Shown here: positions 25,178-33,659 of the stretch, piece after piece
Position numbering within the stretch: the stretch's first letter is position 1
Layout of the letters: each line of letters begins with the position of its first letter
Source of the DNA: Kiloniellales bacterium
GTDB lineage: Bacteria > Pseudomonadota > Alphaproteobacteria > Kiloniellales > JAKSBE01
Reading direction: 5' to 3'
DNA: 47,179 bases
Assembly (NCBI GenBank): GCA_022361275.1
Contig: JAKSBE010000015.1
Span: forward strand, 1 to 47,179
Translations under genes and position numbers: made by a program
Notes under the pieces: generated by a model
What the model was told of the DNA's origin: nothing
The model's database searches: none
Seen by the model: only the letters and a program-made list of their open reading frames with translations

Positions 25178-25203
25178 GCCCGGCCATTCAGGCCGAACCG
25201 GGC
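25178..25203 (-). terminator. Stem-loop between gvpK and the HMA-like gene
   Basis: GCCCGG (25178-25183) and CCGGGC (25198-25203) pair around a loop that itself contains GGCC repeats. It lies in the 131-bp gap after gvpK. With no T-run, it could reduce rather than stop transcription into the last gene. Confidence 0.35.
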
Positions 25204-25253
25204 AGGTCTCCGGCGGCGGCGGTCTGCGGTGCCGGATCGCGGTCTTTGACCGA

Positions 25254-25652
25254 TCACGCCTCGGGCCTCCCGGGCGCAGGTCGGTCGGACGCACGGATAT
25301 CCTCCAGCGTGTCCAGCACCACATGAAGGTCGGCATCGGTCAGACCGAAAGCGGCCTTGAGTTCCTGCATACGCCGGTCGAGCCGCAAGAGCGTCTCGCC
25401 GAGCCGTTCGATCGCCGCGTCGTCCAGGTCTCCGGCCTCGACGCGCCGTATCGCCTGTCGTTCCAGCAGTTGCCGGACGAGCTCGACGACGCCGAGAACG
25501 AGCCTGGCGAGACTCCGCTCGGCGGTGCGGGGCTCCAGCTCGACTCGCGCCGGCAGCTCCAGAGGCCGGACAAGGCCATCGTCGAGTCCGCCCAGGTCGC
25601 TCTCGTCGATCGGTGCCGACAGAACCTTGTCGGCCAGCCGCCACCCGGTCAT
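25254..25652 (-). CDS. gvpK: Gas vesicle protein GvpK
   Basis: This 132-residue protein matches GvpK in its core RTAERSLARLVLGVVELVRQLLERQAIRRVEAG (about residues 42-75, two adjoining segments) and the amphipathic ERLGETLLRLDRRMQELKAAFGL helix. GvpK is an accessory protein needed for vesicle assembly in many bacteria. Its ATG overlaps the stop of the upstream gvpF/L gene as ATGA, showing translational coupling. The extra Pro/Asp-rich C-terminus looks unstructured. Confidence 0.9.
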   Translation of the reverse strand: MTGWRLADKVLSAPIDESDLGGLDDGLVRPLELPARVELEPRTAERSLARLVLGVVELVRQLLERQAIRRVEAGDLDDAAIERLGETLLRLDRRMQELKAAFGLTDADLHVVLDTLEDIRASDRPAPGRPEA

Positions 25653-26371
25653 CGCACCACGAGGTCCTGACTTGGGGGAAGCACGCCGTCCTCGACGAAG
25701 GAGTAGGGCGGCCAGGGGCCCGAGGCGAAGAGCATCGGCATCCGCAGGTCCCTGCGGGCCGCCCCCACCTCGCGCCGGAAGCGCGACACGGCACCCGCGG
25801 GGACCAGATAGGTAAATCGGAGCGGACCGCCGGACCGTCCGCCCGCAAGCCGACGCCCGCAGCGGGACAATTGCCGTAAGCGGGCATCCAGAGCCGCAAC
25901 CCGGGCCGCGAGGTCTCTCGCACCGCGGCTCAGGGCGGCGTCTTCCCGGCACAGCCGCGCCAGGTAGTCCCGCCCGCTGCCGGCAGTCGGCACCGCGTCG
26001 TCGCGATCCCGGCGGGTCGCGCGGCATCGTCCCTCGCCGGCCACGAGGCCGAGTTCCACGCATCCTGCGACGCGCCGCAGGTTGCCGAGGATAGCCGGCA
26101 GGTTGGACCCTATCGCGACCGTCACAGCTTCCAGGTCGGCAACAAGGGTCCCGAAACGGAACGGCAGCACCGCACGCGTCGCCATCAGGGCCTCCACCAC
26201 GGCCTCGTGCCGGCACAGGGCGGCGAGACGATCCTCGGGCAGACGCGTGGCTCGACCGAGGACCAGCACGATACCGCCGAGAGGAAGGGCTTCGGGAGGC
26301 GCGCCGCCGACGCCCCCGACTTGCGGCAGGGCCCGGGCGCTCGTCTCACCGATCGCGTAGAGGTAGGGCAT
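25649..26371 (-). CDS. Gas vesicle protein, GvpF/GvpL family (third copy)
   Basis: This 240-residue protein has the GvpF/L layout: the opening strand PYLYAIGE, the AVLPFRFGTLV core where members bind GvpA during assembly, and the family ending RFTYLVPAG...GPWPPYSFVE. GvpF and GvpL are minor vesicle components thought to nucleate the shell. It overlaps the upstream gvpA/J paralog by 26 bp and gvpK by 4 bp. It is the most divergent of the three F/L copies in this cluster, and whether it is F or L cannot be told from sequence alone. Confidence 0.88.
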   Translation of the reverse strand: MPYLYAIGETSARALPQVGGVGGAPPEALPLGGIVLVLGRATRLPEDRLAALCRHEAVVEALMATRAVLPFRFGTLVADLEAVTVAIGSNLPAILGNLRRVAGCVELGLVAGEGRCRATRRDRDDAVPTAGSGRDYLARLCREDAALSRGARDLAARVAALDARLRQLSRCGRRLAGGRSGGPLRFTYLVPAGAVSRFRREVGAARRDLRMPMLFASGPWPPYSFVEDGVLPPSQDLVVR

Positions 26372-26588
26372 CGCGATCTCCTGCCGGCCATCCGGCCTGC
26401 AGCCGCTCGGCGGTGTCCACCGAGGCCAGCAGCGCCTTGAGGCCCACGTAGAGCAAGTCGACGTCAGCGACCGAAATGGTGGCGTCGCCGCGGACGACCA
26501 CGCCTTTGGTCAGAGCCCGGTCGAGCAGCTCGGCCAGCGCCAGGCGCTGGGCGGGTCCGCCGGCCGCACCGTCGATGCCGTCCGTCAT
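26346..26588 (-). CDS. GvpA/GvpJ-family minor structural protein (second paralog)
   Basis: This 80-residue protein of the GvpA/J/M/S family has the core LAELLDRALTKGVVVRGDATISVADVDLLYVGLKALLASVDTAERL (about residues 18-62, several adjoining motifs), matching the alpha-beta-beta-alpha fold of GvpA. The changes V-R-G-D-A-T-I-S-V-A-D-V-D instead of V-D-A-W-x-R-V-S-L-V-G-I-E fit GvpJ-type minor proteins that form vesicle tips. It overlaps neighbours on both sides: 4 bp with the upstream gvpF/L gene and 26 bp with the downstream one. Confidence 0.88.
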   Translation of the reverse strand: MTDGIDGAAGGPAQRLALAELLDRALTKGVVVRGDATISVADVDLLYVGLKALLASVDTAERLQAGWPAGDRDALPLRDR

Positions 26589-27493
26589 GGCCGCGCGCGC
26601 TCCCGGTCATCGCCCTTGCCGTCGTCGCCGACCTGCATCCGGGCAAAGCTGTAGGGCGGAAGCGGCCCGACGACCTCGAAGCGCAGGCCCGCGGCCCGGT
26701 GTTGCGCGGCAAGACCGTCAATCACCGCCCGGAAGCGGTCTTCGGCCTCCTCGGGGACCAGATAGGCCGCGTTCAGAAGCATGTCCTGCCGACGCCCGTG
26801 GTGCGTCCGGGGCTGGACCGGCTGCCGCCCGCCGGCGCGGGCCGCGTCGATGAGCCCGTTGTGAATCGCGGCCGCGCGCGCGGCCGCGGCGCCGACGGCC
26901 GCCTGCCACGTCATGTCGTCCAGCTTGCGCTTCAGAAAGAAGGCGGTCCCGGGCGCCGCCGCCGCCGCCCTTCGGGCCAGCCGCACGAGCTGGGGCGTCG
27001 TGGCCTTGACGGCGCGGCAGAGCGCCGCGTAGTCGACGAAGAGCTTGACTCCCCATTCCCTGGCCCGGCCTACCGCCGCGAGGGCCGCGAGCAAATCGTC
27101 ACGGCAGCGCTCCAGCGCGCCGGCCAGGGCCTGGCGGTCAGTGAACAAGGTACAGAACTGCAGCGGCAGCAGAGCCTCCCCCGGCACCGTCGTCAGGACA
27201 CGATGGTGATCGAGCACGCGCGCCGCGACCCAGGCATCGTCCCGCAGGCGCTCCTTGATGGCCTCCCCGGAAAAGACCGCCTTGGGCACTTCGCTCACCA
27301 GGGCGGCCAAGCCGTGGTGGGCAACGGCCTGGACCGGACATCCGGGCAGGATCCCCGCGATCGCAGGAAGGCCGTCCGGCTTGCCTGCAGTCGACCGCCG
27401 GACGCCGTAGGCGTAGAGCAGCGTCTCGCCCGCGCTTTCGCCTCGCGGCCCAGACGGGGGCCCAGCGAGGGACTCGGCGGAAGGATGGGTCAT
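26585..27493 (-). CDS. Gas vesicle protein, GvpF/GvpL family (second copy)
   Basis: This 302-residue GvpF/L protein starts with an unstructured stretch, then TLLYAYGVRR. It contains ALLPLQFCTLFTD in the conserved core and ends with LLNAAYLVPEE...GPLPPYSFARM. It is about 50 residues longer than many relatives through the N-terminal leader and an Ala-rich helical insert. It overlaps the CDC48-type ATPase gene by 4 bp and the gvpA/J gene by 4 bp, so its product is probably made in step with both. Confidence 0.88.
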   Translation of the reverse strand: MTHPSAESLAGPPSGPRGESAGETLLYAYGVRRSTAGKPDGLPAIAGILPGCPVQAVAHHGLAALVSEVPKAVFSGEAIKERLRDDAWVAARVLDHHRVLTTVPGEALLPLQFCTLFTDRQALAGALERCRDDLLAALAAVGRAREWGVKLFVDYAALCRAVKATTPQLVRLARRAAAAAPGTAFFLKRKLDDMTWQAAVGAAAARAAAIHNGLIDAARAGGRQPVQPRTHHGRRQDMLLNAAYLVPEEAEDRFRAVIDGLAAQHRAAGLRFEVVGPLPPYSFARMQVGDDGKGDDRERARP

Positions 27494-29637
27494 GATACGG
27501 CCTCCCTATGGGTGACGCCGACCGCGCCGTCGAAATCGGCGCCGGTCACCAGAGCCGGGCCGGCGGCGTCGGGCTCGAGGCGCCGGCGGACCGCCAGCAT
27601 GGCGGCGTTGCGGCAGAGCGCGGCCAGCGCCGCACCGGACCACTCAGCGGTCTTGGCCGCGACGGCCGGGAGCGAGACGCTGTCGGCCAGGGGCATGGAC
27701 CTGGTGTGGATGCGCAGGATCGCCTCGCGCTGCGCCCTGTCCGGCAGCGGCAGCTCGATCAGGCAGTCGAAGCGACCGGGCCGGATCAGGGCCGGGTCCA
27801 GCCGGTCGACTCGATTGGTCGCCGCGACGACGGTGATGTCCTGAAGCTGCTCCATGCCGTCGAGGGCGACCAGGAGCTGCGCCACCATGCGCTCGGAGAC
27901 CGGATCCTCGCCGGAGCCGCGGCGCGGCGCCAGGGCGTCGATCTCGTCGATGAAGACCACGCAGGGCCTGGTCTGTTTCGCCTTCCGGAAGAGCTCGCGC
28001 AGCGCCCGTTCCGACTCCCCCACCCACATGCTGACGAATTGCGGGCCCTGGACGGCGATGAAGTTGGCGTCGCACTCGCCGGCCAGGGCCCGCGCCAGAA
28101 GCGTCTTGCCGCGCCCCGGTCCGCCGTGCAGCAGGATGCCGCGCGGCGGCCGCACGCCCATCCGGTCGAACAGCGGCCTGTGGGTCAGCGGCAGCACGGC
28201 GGCCTCGTGCAGCGCACGCTTCACCTCGTCGAGACCGCCGACGTCACGCCAGCCCGTTTCGGAGACCTCGACCGCGATCTCCCGCAGCGCGGAGGGGCCG
28301 ACCTCGTTCAGGGCGTCCTCGAAATCGGCCCATTCGACCCGGAGATCGCCGAGCTTGTCGACCGGCACGAGGCCCTCGTCGAGATCGATGTCGGGCATCA
28401 GTCGCCTGACCGCCGACATGGCCGCCTCCCGGGCCAGGGCCGCCAGGTCCGCGCCGACGAAGCCGTGCGTCAGGCCGGCCAGGCGGCCGAGCGTGACCCC
28501 TTTGCCCAAGGGCATGCCGCGGGTGTGAATCTCGAGGATCTCCTGGCGCCCCTCGCGGTCCGGGACGCCGATCTCGGTCTCCCGGTCGAAGCGGCCGGGG
28601 CGGCGCAGGGCGGGATCGAGGCTGTTCGGAATGTTGGTCGCCGCGGCCACGATGACCTGGCCCCGGGTGTTCAAGCCGTCCATCAGCGCCAGAAGCTGAG
28701 CCACGACCCGCCGTTCCAACTGCCGGTCGCTGCTCATCTCGGCGCGGCTGGGGGCGATGGCGTCGATCTCGTCGATGAAGACGAAGGCCGGCGCGTTCTG
28801 CTTCGCCTCGTCGAAGGCCTTGCGCAGATGCGCCTCGCTGGCGCCGTAGGCCTTGTCGATGATCTCCGGCCCGTTGAGATGGATGAAATGCACGCCGGCT
28901 TCGTGGGCGACGGCGCGGGCGATGAGCGTCTTCCCGGTCCCCGGCGGCCCGTAGAGAAGCACGCCCTTGGGCGGATCGATGCCGAGATGCTCGAACACCT
29001 CGGGATGCTTCAGGGGCAGCTCGATGATCTCACGGACCCGCCGGACTTCCTTCTGCAGGCCGCCGATGTCCTCGTAGGTCACCGCGCTGCCGGCCATGAC
29101 CCGGCCCTCGCAGCGGATCTGCGTCGTCTTGTCGAAGCTCACCTGGCCCGGCGGCTCGGTCTGCTGCACCACGAAGGTATGGGGCTGAGTCCCGAAGGGC
29201 GTGACCCGCACGCGGTTTCCCTGACGCACCGGGAGCCCGTCCAGCAGCTTGCTCAGATAGCGGGGCGGCAGGCTTCGTCCGGAAGACTCCACGGCCGCGA
29301 GGACGACGGAGCGGGCCGGGCGCGTGATCACGCGCCGGACCGTGACGTGCTGGTCCAGCCCGGTGCCGGCGTTGGCCCTGAGAATCCCGTCGATCTGGAT
29401 CAGCCGCTGCCCCCTCTGCGCCGCGTGTGTCGGAAGCACACGGCAGAGCGCGCTGCGCTTGCCGGCGACCTCGACCACATCGCCGATCTCGAGGCCGAGC
29501 GCGCGCATGTCGCGCGGGTCGAGGCGGGCGACCCCCCTGCCCGTGTCCCTGGTCATGGCCTCCGCCACCCTCAGGGCGTGGTGCCGCGGCGCCGCGGCGA
29601 GGGCCGCGCCCGACCTCGTGTCGGCGGCGCTGTTCAT
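27490..29637 (-). CDS. CDC48/p97-type double AAA+ ATPase inside the gas vesicle operon
   Basis: This 715-residue protein has an N-terminal double-psi barrel substrate domain (about 20-180) and two AAA+ modules. D1 has Walker A GPPGTGKT (230-237), Walker B FVFIDEIDA and RRPGRFDRE. D2 has an unusual Walker A, GGPGRGKT (505-512), where GPPGTGKT is usual, with Walker B VVFIDEIDA and IRPGRFD kept. Such ATPases unfold or extract protein substrates. Here it is embedded between a gvpA/J paralog and a gvpF/L gene with 4-bp overlaps on both sides, so a job in vesicle protein remodelling or turnover is likely. It lacks the C-terminal tail of eukaryotic p97. Confidence 0.93.
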   Translation of the reverse strand: MNSAADTRSGAALAAAPRHHALRVAEAMTRDTGRGVARLDPRDMRALGLEIGDVVEVAGKRSALCRVLPTHAAQRGQRLIQIDGILRANAGTGLDQHVTVRRVITRPARSVVLAAVESSGRSLPPRYLSKLLDGLPVRQGNRVRVTPFGTQPHTFVVQQTEPPGQVSFDKTTQIRCEGRVMAGSAVTYEDIGGLQKEVRRVREIIELPLKHPEVFEHLGIDPPKGVLLYGPPGTGKTLIARAVAHEAGVHFIHLNGPEIIDKAYGASEAHLRKAFDEAKQNAPAFVFIDEIDAIAPSRAEMSSDRQLERRVVAQLLALMDGLNTRGQVIVAAATNIPNSLDPALRRPGRFDRETEIGVPDREGRQEILEIHTRGMPLGKGVTLGRLAGLTHGFVGADLAALAREAAMSAVRRLMPDIDLDEGLVPVDKLGDLRVEWADFEDALNEVGPSALREIAVEVSETGWRDVGGLDEVKRALHEAAVLPLTHRPLFDRMGVRPPRGILLHGGPGRGKTLLARALAGECDANFIAVQGPQFVSMWVGESERALRELFRKAKQTRPCVVFIDEIDALAPRRGSGEDPVSERMVAQLLVALDGMEQLQDITVVAATNRVDRLDPALIRPGRFDCLIELPLPDRAQREAILRIHTRSMPLADSVSLPAVAAKTAEWSGAALAALCRNAAMLAVRRRLEPDAAGPALVTGADFDGAVGVTHREAVS

Positions 29638-30056
29638 GATGCGCTGTCCTCCTCGAAGTCGCTGCCCGGCTCCAAGTCGCGGCCTGGCCGATCCGCTGCC
29701 GGCCTTGCGTCCAAGGCTGGGCCGGCGGTCGGGTGAAGAGAATCCGGGGCCCTCGCTTCGATCCCGGCGAGCCGCTCCAGCCGCGCCAGGCGCTCATGCA
29801 TCCCGTCGGCGTCGTCCTCCAGGCGCCGTGCGGCGCTGGACAGTGCGGGATCGTTTTCCCACCAGTCGATGCCGATCTCCCGCGCCCGGTCGACCGAGGC
29901 GACCACCAGGCGCAGCTTGATCGTGAGAAGCTCGATCTCGACCAGAGAGACCGTGATGTCGCCCGCGATGACGACGCCCCGATCAAGGACCCGTTCCAGG
30001 ATGTCCGCGAGGCTGGTGCCCCCGGTCGGAGGCTGCATCGGACCGCCGCCCATCAC
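29634..30056 (-). CDS. gvpJ: GvpA/GvpJ-family minor structural protein with extended tail (first paralog)
   Basis: Residues about 14-65 match the GvpA/J fold: LADILERVLDRGVVIAGDI, then TVSLVEIELLTIKLRLVVAS. The 140-residue length, against about 70 for GvpA, and the long acidic, probably disordered C-terminus point to GvpJ. This group is made in small amounts and helps start the conical ends. It overlaps gvpO by 4 bp upstream and the CDC48-type ATPase by 4 bp downstream. The J assignment rests on length and residue pattern and is moderately sure. Confidence 0.85.
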   Translation of the reverse strand: MMGGGPMQPPTGGTSLADILERVLDRGVVIAGDITVSLVEIELLTIKLRLVVASVDRAREIGIDWWENDPALSSAARRLEDDADGMHERLARLERLAGIEARAPDSLHPTAGPALDARPAADRPGRDLEPGSDFEEDSAS

Positions 30057-30388
30057 TCGCCGACCTGGCCGCGGAGAAACCGCCGGAGCCGCCGATAGGT
30101 CACCAGTTCGCCGGAGGGATCCAGGACCGCCTCGTAGGTTGCGAGCACGTCGCTCGTGGTCGGCACCCGGCGGAGCTCCACAAGGTTGACGTAGGCGCGC
30201 CAGCCGCTCTCGTGCTCTTCCACCGCCGACACCGTCGCCACGTCGAGCCCGGTGATCTGCTGAAGCTGCTGCCTGGCCTTCTGAGCGGCCTGCACAACGG
30301 ACAGCAGCCGCACGGGCTTCGGGGGCGCGGCCGCTTCGGCCGGCGCCGGCTCTGCCGCCGGAGGCTGCGTCTTGTCGTTGTCCGTCAT
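30053..30388 (-). CDS. gvpO: Gas vesicle protein GvpO
   Basis: This 111-residue protein has a Pro/Ala-rich start, then the GvpO core ARQQLQQITGLDVATVSAVE and GWRAYVNLVELRRVPTTSDVLATYEAVLD (about 38-95), ending in YRRLRRFLRGQ. GvpO is a conserved accessory protein of vesicle formation. It overlaps the gvpJ-like gene by 4 bp and lies 6 bp after gvpG. Confidence 0.9.
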   Translation of the reverse strand: MTDNDKTQPPAAEPAPAEAAAPPKPVRLLSVVQAAQKARQQLQQITGLDVATVSAVEEHESGWRAYVNLVELRRVPTTSDVLATYEAVLDPSGELVTYRRLRRFLRGQVGE

Positions 30389-30394
30389 TCCTGG

Positions 30395-30652
30395 CTACTC
30401 CTTCTCTTCACTGCCGCGGAGATCGCGGATCGCCTTGAGACGCTCGAGCAGCACGGTCTCGCCCTCGTCCAGTTCCGCCTCGGTGATCTGGCCGAGGTCG
30501 TAGCGGAGCTGCAGCTGCTCCAGTTCCCGCTGGATCTTCCTCGGGTCGAAGACCTCCGCTTCGACCTTCTCCGCGAGCTTGCCGGCGATCCAGGCGAAGG
30601 CCTTGACCGGGCCGGCCACCGGGGCGGTCAGGAGGGCACTCAGAAGACCCAT
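30395..30652 (-). CDS. gvpG: Gas vesicle protein GvpG
   Basis: This 85-residue helical protein has the typical GvpG opening GLLSALLTAPVAGPVKAFAWIAGKL and the charged helix VFDPRKIQRELEQLQLRYDLGQITEAEL (two adjoining segments). GvpG is an assembly factor often encoded next to gvpF/L, as here. It lies 32 bp after a gvpF/L gene and 6 bp before gvpO. Confidence 0.9.
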   Translation of the reverse strand: MGLLSALLTAPVAGPVKAFAWIAGKLAEKVEAEVFDPRKIQRELEQLQLRYDLGQITEAELDEGETVLLERLKAIRDLRGSEEKE

Positions 30653-30684
30653 GGGTTCGACCGCGCGAGGTCCCCTTCGAGGGA

Positions 30685-31494
30685 TCAGCCACTCGGCGTC
30701 AACGCGAGATCCACGAAGTTGTAGGGCGCCGTCGGGCCGACCAGCTTGAACAGCAGGCGCTCTCCGTTGTCCCCGTCGAGTTGCGCCACGCGCTCTTCCA
30801 AGGCATCGATCTTGGACCGCCCGATCAGAAGCGCGGCGTTGAGGACCGTCTGCTCGCCGAGGGCATCCAGCCGTTTCGTCCGATGGGCCAGGGGGCCGAC
30901 GTGCTCCAGGAGCGCGCGGGCTTCCCGGTCGCGCTTCTCGGTGACCGCGGCGTCCATGAGCTCGCCGACCTTCACGCGCTCGTAGTAGGTTTCCTCGGGC
31001 GAACGCCCGAGCAGCTTGTCGCGAAGCTGCGCGATGTCCGGTCGATCGGAGAGAACCTCCGCGTAGAGGACGCCTTCCATCCAGAAGACCTTGAGCCCCA
31101 TCTCGACCCGCCCGTCCAGTTCGGCCAGGAGCGCTCGGATCGCTTCGCGCTGCGGCTTGAGCAGGGTGTCGTAGACCGTCTCTTCGTTCGGTGCGACGCT
31201 GCCGAAGCGGATCGGCACGATGGTGTGGTCCGCCATCACGGTTTCCAGGACCCGCATGTGGGCGGTGAGGTTGCGCCGCGTGCTGTCGTACTCCGCCTCG
31301 GGAGAGCGGCTCACGACGGCCGAGAGGCCTTCGAGCGGCAAGGTGTAGACCGCGTCTCCCGGCCCTCCGATGCCGTCGACGTCGAAGGTCTGCGGCGTGT
31401 CGCCGGCGATCACGCAGTACAGGTATTGACCTTGCCCGGCGGCCTTGCTTTCGGCGCTCGGGACGATGCCGTTGTCGGGGGTCTGCGAATCCAT
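30685..31494 (-). CDS. Gas vesicle protein, GvpF/GvpL family (first copy)
   Basis: This 269-residue GvpF/L protein is the most canonical of the three copies: QYLYCVIAG, ADHTIVPIRFGSVAPNEETV, MGLKVFWMEGVLYAE, and the end LLFKLVGPTAPYNFVDLAL. The ATG at 31494 is used because GGAGAAA lies about 10 bp upstream. A start at 31611 that overlaps the gvpH stop is possible, but its extra 39 residues are Pro/Gly/Arg-rich and not family-like. Being next to gvpG and after gvpH is a common order. Confidence 0.9.
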   Translation of the reverse strand: MDSQTPDNGIVPSAESKAAGQGQYLYCVIAGDTPQTFDVDGIGGPGDAVYTLPLEGLSAVVSRSPEAEYDSTRRNLTAHMRVLETVMADHTIVPIRFGSVAPNEETVYDTLLKPQREAIRALLAELDGRVEMGLKVFWMEGVLYAEVLSDRPDIAQLRDKLLGRSPEETYYERVKVGELMDAAVTEKRDREARALLEHVGPLAHRTKRLDALGEQTVLNAALLIGRSKIDALEERVAQLDGDNGERLLFKLVGPTAPYNFVDLALTPSG

Positions 31495-31607
31495 CGATCG
31501 GGTTTCTCCGTGCTCAAGGTTCTGGAAGGCCGGGGGGTCACCGGGAGTCGGCGGCGGCCTGGGACCACGGTCGAGGTGGCGCCTGGAGGCGCCGCCGCCG
31601 GGGTCGG

Positions 31608-32177
31608 TCATGACGCGCCCCCGGCGGCGCGGTCGAGTTTGCCCAGGCGCACTTCCAGCATGCCGTTGTTGCAGCCCTTCTCCATCCAGTCCGGATTGAC
31701 CAGGGCCGGCAGGGCAAGGTGGCGGCGGTACCCGCGGGCGCCGCTGGCGGTGATCGTCAGCCCGCGCCCGCCGGCGTCGATCGCGACCTCCACATCCGCG
31801 ATGCCGCAGCCCGGCACCTCGGCGGCGACGATGATCTCCGCGCCCTCGTCGAAGACGTCGACGAGCGGCTCGCGTATGCGGGACGGTGGCGCGACCGTCT
31901 CCTGGCCGAGCGGTCTGGGCGCGCCGTCGCTGCCGGCGGCGGCGTCCCAGGTCCGGGCCCGCAGGCCGAGATCCAGGACTCCGGTCCGGCCGCCCGCCCC
32001 CGGCCGCCCCGGGCGGAGCGGGACCTGCAGGGAGCGGGACACCTCGGTGGCGCCGTGCTCCAGCGCCTGGCTGACCAGTTCGGTGAACATGTTGAGGCCT
32101 TCCAGCAAGACCCTGGCCCGGCTGCTGTCGGTGGTCGCCGCCGGGCGGCCGCGCGGAGGGTGGCGTCTCTCGGGCAT
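31608..32177 (-). CDS. gvpH: GvpH-like Hsp20-fold protein
   Basis: This 189-residue protein has a helical N-terminus (VLLEGLNMFTELVSQALEHGA), a linker, and a C-terminal alpha-crystallin-like domain: IREPLVDVFDEGAEIIVAAEVPG, VEVAIDAGGRGLTITASG and NNGMLEVRLGK (about 115-185). GvpH proteins are small heat-shock-like chaperones of vesicle clusters. AGGAGACGACACC before the ATG at 32177 decides the start over two longer ones. It lies 44 bp after the small coiled-coil gene. Confidence 0.82.
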   Translation of the reverse strand: MPERRHPPRGRPAATTDSSRARVLLEGLNMFTELVSQALEHGATEVSRSLQVPLRPGRPGAGGRTGVLDLGLRARTWDAAAGSDGAPRPLGQETVAPPSRIREPLVDVFDEGAEIIVAAEVPGCGIADVEVAIDAGGRGLTITASGARGYRRHLALPALVNPDWMEKGCNNGMLEVRLGKLDRAAGGAS

Positions 32178-32221
32178 GGTGTCGTCTCCTGTCATCGAAG
32201 GTTTCGTGGGGCCGCCCGGCC

Positions 32222-32530
32222 TCACGGCCGCCGCCGCGGCCGCTCGGAACTCGGCGGCGCGGTCCGCCGGGGGACCGCCGTCGGGAGCCGGGCGATGCCG
32301 ATCACCCCATGGATGGCGTCGATCTGCGCCTGCAGCCGTCGCAGGCGCGCCTGTGTGGAAGCCTGCTGTTCGACCCAGACGCGGTTCAGGCGTTCCAGCA
32401 GCAGCTTCTGATGGTTGAGCCGCGCCAGCTTCGCGATCAGGCGCCCGCGATTCTTGGGCTGCAGCGGATCGGCGCGTTCGCTCATCGTGACGACGCTGTG
32501 GACTCCACGGGCCTTGGAGTAGTCGCTCAT
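32222..32530 (-). CDS. Small basic helical protein after gvpN (position of gvpV)
   Basis: This 102-residue protein is almost all helix in its middle, rich in Arg, Lys, Gln and Leu (LIAKLARLNHQKLLLERLNRVW, about 37-58), with a Pro/Arg-rich tail. No domain is recognised. Its ATG overlaps the gvpN stop as ATGA, so it is coupled to gvpN. In some proteobacterial vesicle clusters a small gene called gvpV takes this place; similarity to GvpV is inferred from position only. It could bind GvpN or the shell. Confidence 0.7.
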   Translation of the reverse strand: MSDYSKARGVHSVVTMSERADPLQPKNRGRLIAKLARLNHQKLLLERLNRVWVEQQASTQARLRRLQAQIDAIHGVIGIARLPTAVPRRTAPPSSERPRRRP

Positions 32531-33570
32531 GACGCGCACCCCCGCACGACGGTTTCCGGGCCGGCGTTCGCCGGAGCCGGGGGCGCGGACGCCCCGGCCG
32601 GCCCGATCGCGGCGCCGAGAACCGGAGCCGGGGCCCCGTCGAAGTGGTGGCGGGCGAGCGCCTCCAGGAAATCGCGGCGGGCGGCGCGCAAGGCCCGGTC
32701 GCCCTCGCTGCCGCGCTTCGATTCGAGCACGTCTGCGCAGATCTGGCCGAACAGCCGGTTGTTCATCGTGGTCTTCAGCCCGCCGGCCTGCACGATCTTC
32801 GCGATCATGATCGAGGCGCGCATGGTCGGCGGCTGGTCGTAGGCGCCGGACTCCCGATAGGCACGCACGAAGTCCACGATCCGCTCCACGACGCCGCGCG
32901 GTGCGCCGGCGCGGGACACGGTGATGTCGACCTCGGTGTTCCGGTCCTGATGGTCCAGATCGATGGTGATCATCCGATCGGCGAGGGCGTCCTGGACGCT
33001 GTGCGTGCCGGCGTACTCGGTCGGGTTGCTGGTCAGGATCAGGGAGAACCTGGGGTCGACCCTGACGTACTCCTCCTCCTTGCCGCGCGAGGGGAGTATC
33101 AGCACGCGTTCCTCGAGGATGCTCAGCAGGACGTTGTTGGCCGAGGCCGGAGAGCGATTGAATTCGTCGTAGACGAAGGTATAGCCGTCGCGGCACGCGA
33201 CGGTCAGACGGTGGTCCTGCCAGCCCTGGACGACGTTCTCCTCGACCCTGGTGACGGAGGTGACGAAGTTGTCGACGACGCGCTTGGTCTGATAGCCGGA
33301 CTTGGCGCCGACGAGATCGGCCGTGGTCATGTTCCGGTCGCCGGCCACCAACACCACCGGGCGCCCCAGGGACTGGCTGACGTGCATGGCGATCGAGGTC
33401 TTGCCGCAGCCGGCAGGCCCTCGAAGGTGGACCGGAATTCCGGCGCGCAGATAGCTTCGGATCCGATTCGACAGCTCCCGGATGCGCGCGTTCTCGACGA
33501 AGCTCGGCTTGGGGTCGGCTTGAAGGTTGCGCGGCGGCGTCGGGGCCTGGGTCGGGCTGACGGCACTCAT
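32527..33570 (-). CDS. gvpN: Gas vesicle AAA+ ATPase GvpN
   Basis: This 347-residue MoxR-like AAA+ ATPase has Walker A GPAGCGKT (51-58), Walker B FVYDEFNRSP (about 137-146) and LTSNPTEYAGTH as sensor region. GvpN promotes growth of vesicles to full width. The ATG at 33570 follows GGGAGAGAAG. The Pro/Ala-rich C-terminal 50 residues are unusual for GvpN and look disordered. It sits between the gvpC-like gene and the small gvpV-position gene. Confidence 0.93.
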   Translation of the reverse strand: MSAVSPTQAPTPPRNLQADPKPSFVENARIRELSNRIRSYLRAGIPVHLRGPAGCGKTSIAMHVSQSLGRPVVLVAGDRNMTTADLVGAKSGYQTKRVVDNFVTSVTRVEENVVQGWQDHRLTVACRDGYTFVYDEFNRSPASANNVLLSILEERVLILPSRGKEEEYVRVDPRFSLILTSNPTEYAGTHSVQDALADRMITIDLDHQDRNTEVDITVSRAGAPRGVVERIVDFVRAYRESGAYDQPPTMRASIMIAKIVQAGGLKTTMNNRLFGQICADVLESKRGSEGDRALRAARRDFLEALARHHFDGAPAPVLGAAIGPAGASAPPAPANAGPETVVRGCAS

Positions 33571-33659
33571 GCGACTTCTCTCCCTGGGATGTCTCGGCCG
33601 TTCATCGCGCACCGCACGGCCATGCTTCCGGTTGCCGAAGCGGCTTGGTCCCGGCGGTC

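Noticed and set aside
27508-29736. A 742-codon open frame on the plus strand opposite the CDC48-type ATPase
   Set aside because: It is antisense to a clear AAA+ gene, is rich in Gly, Arg and Asp as expected of a shadow frame, and has no family motif or ribosome site.
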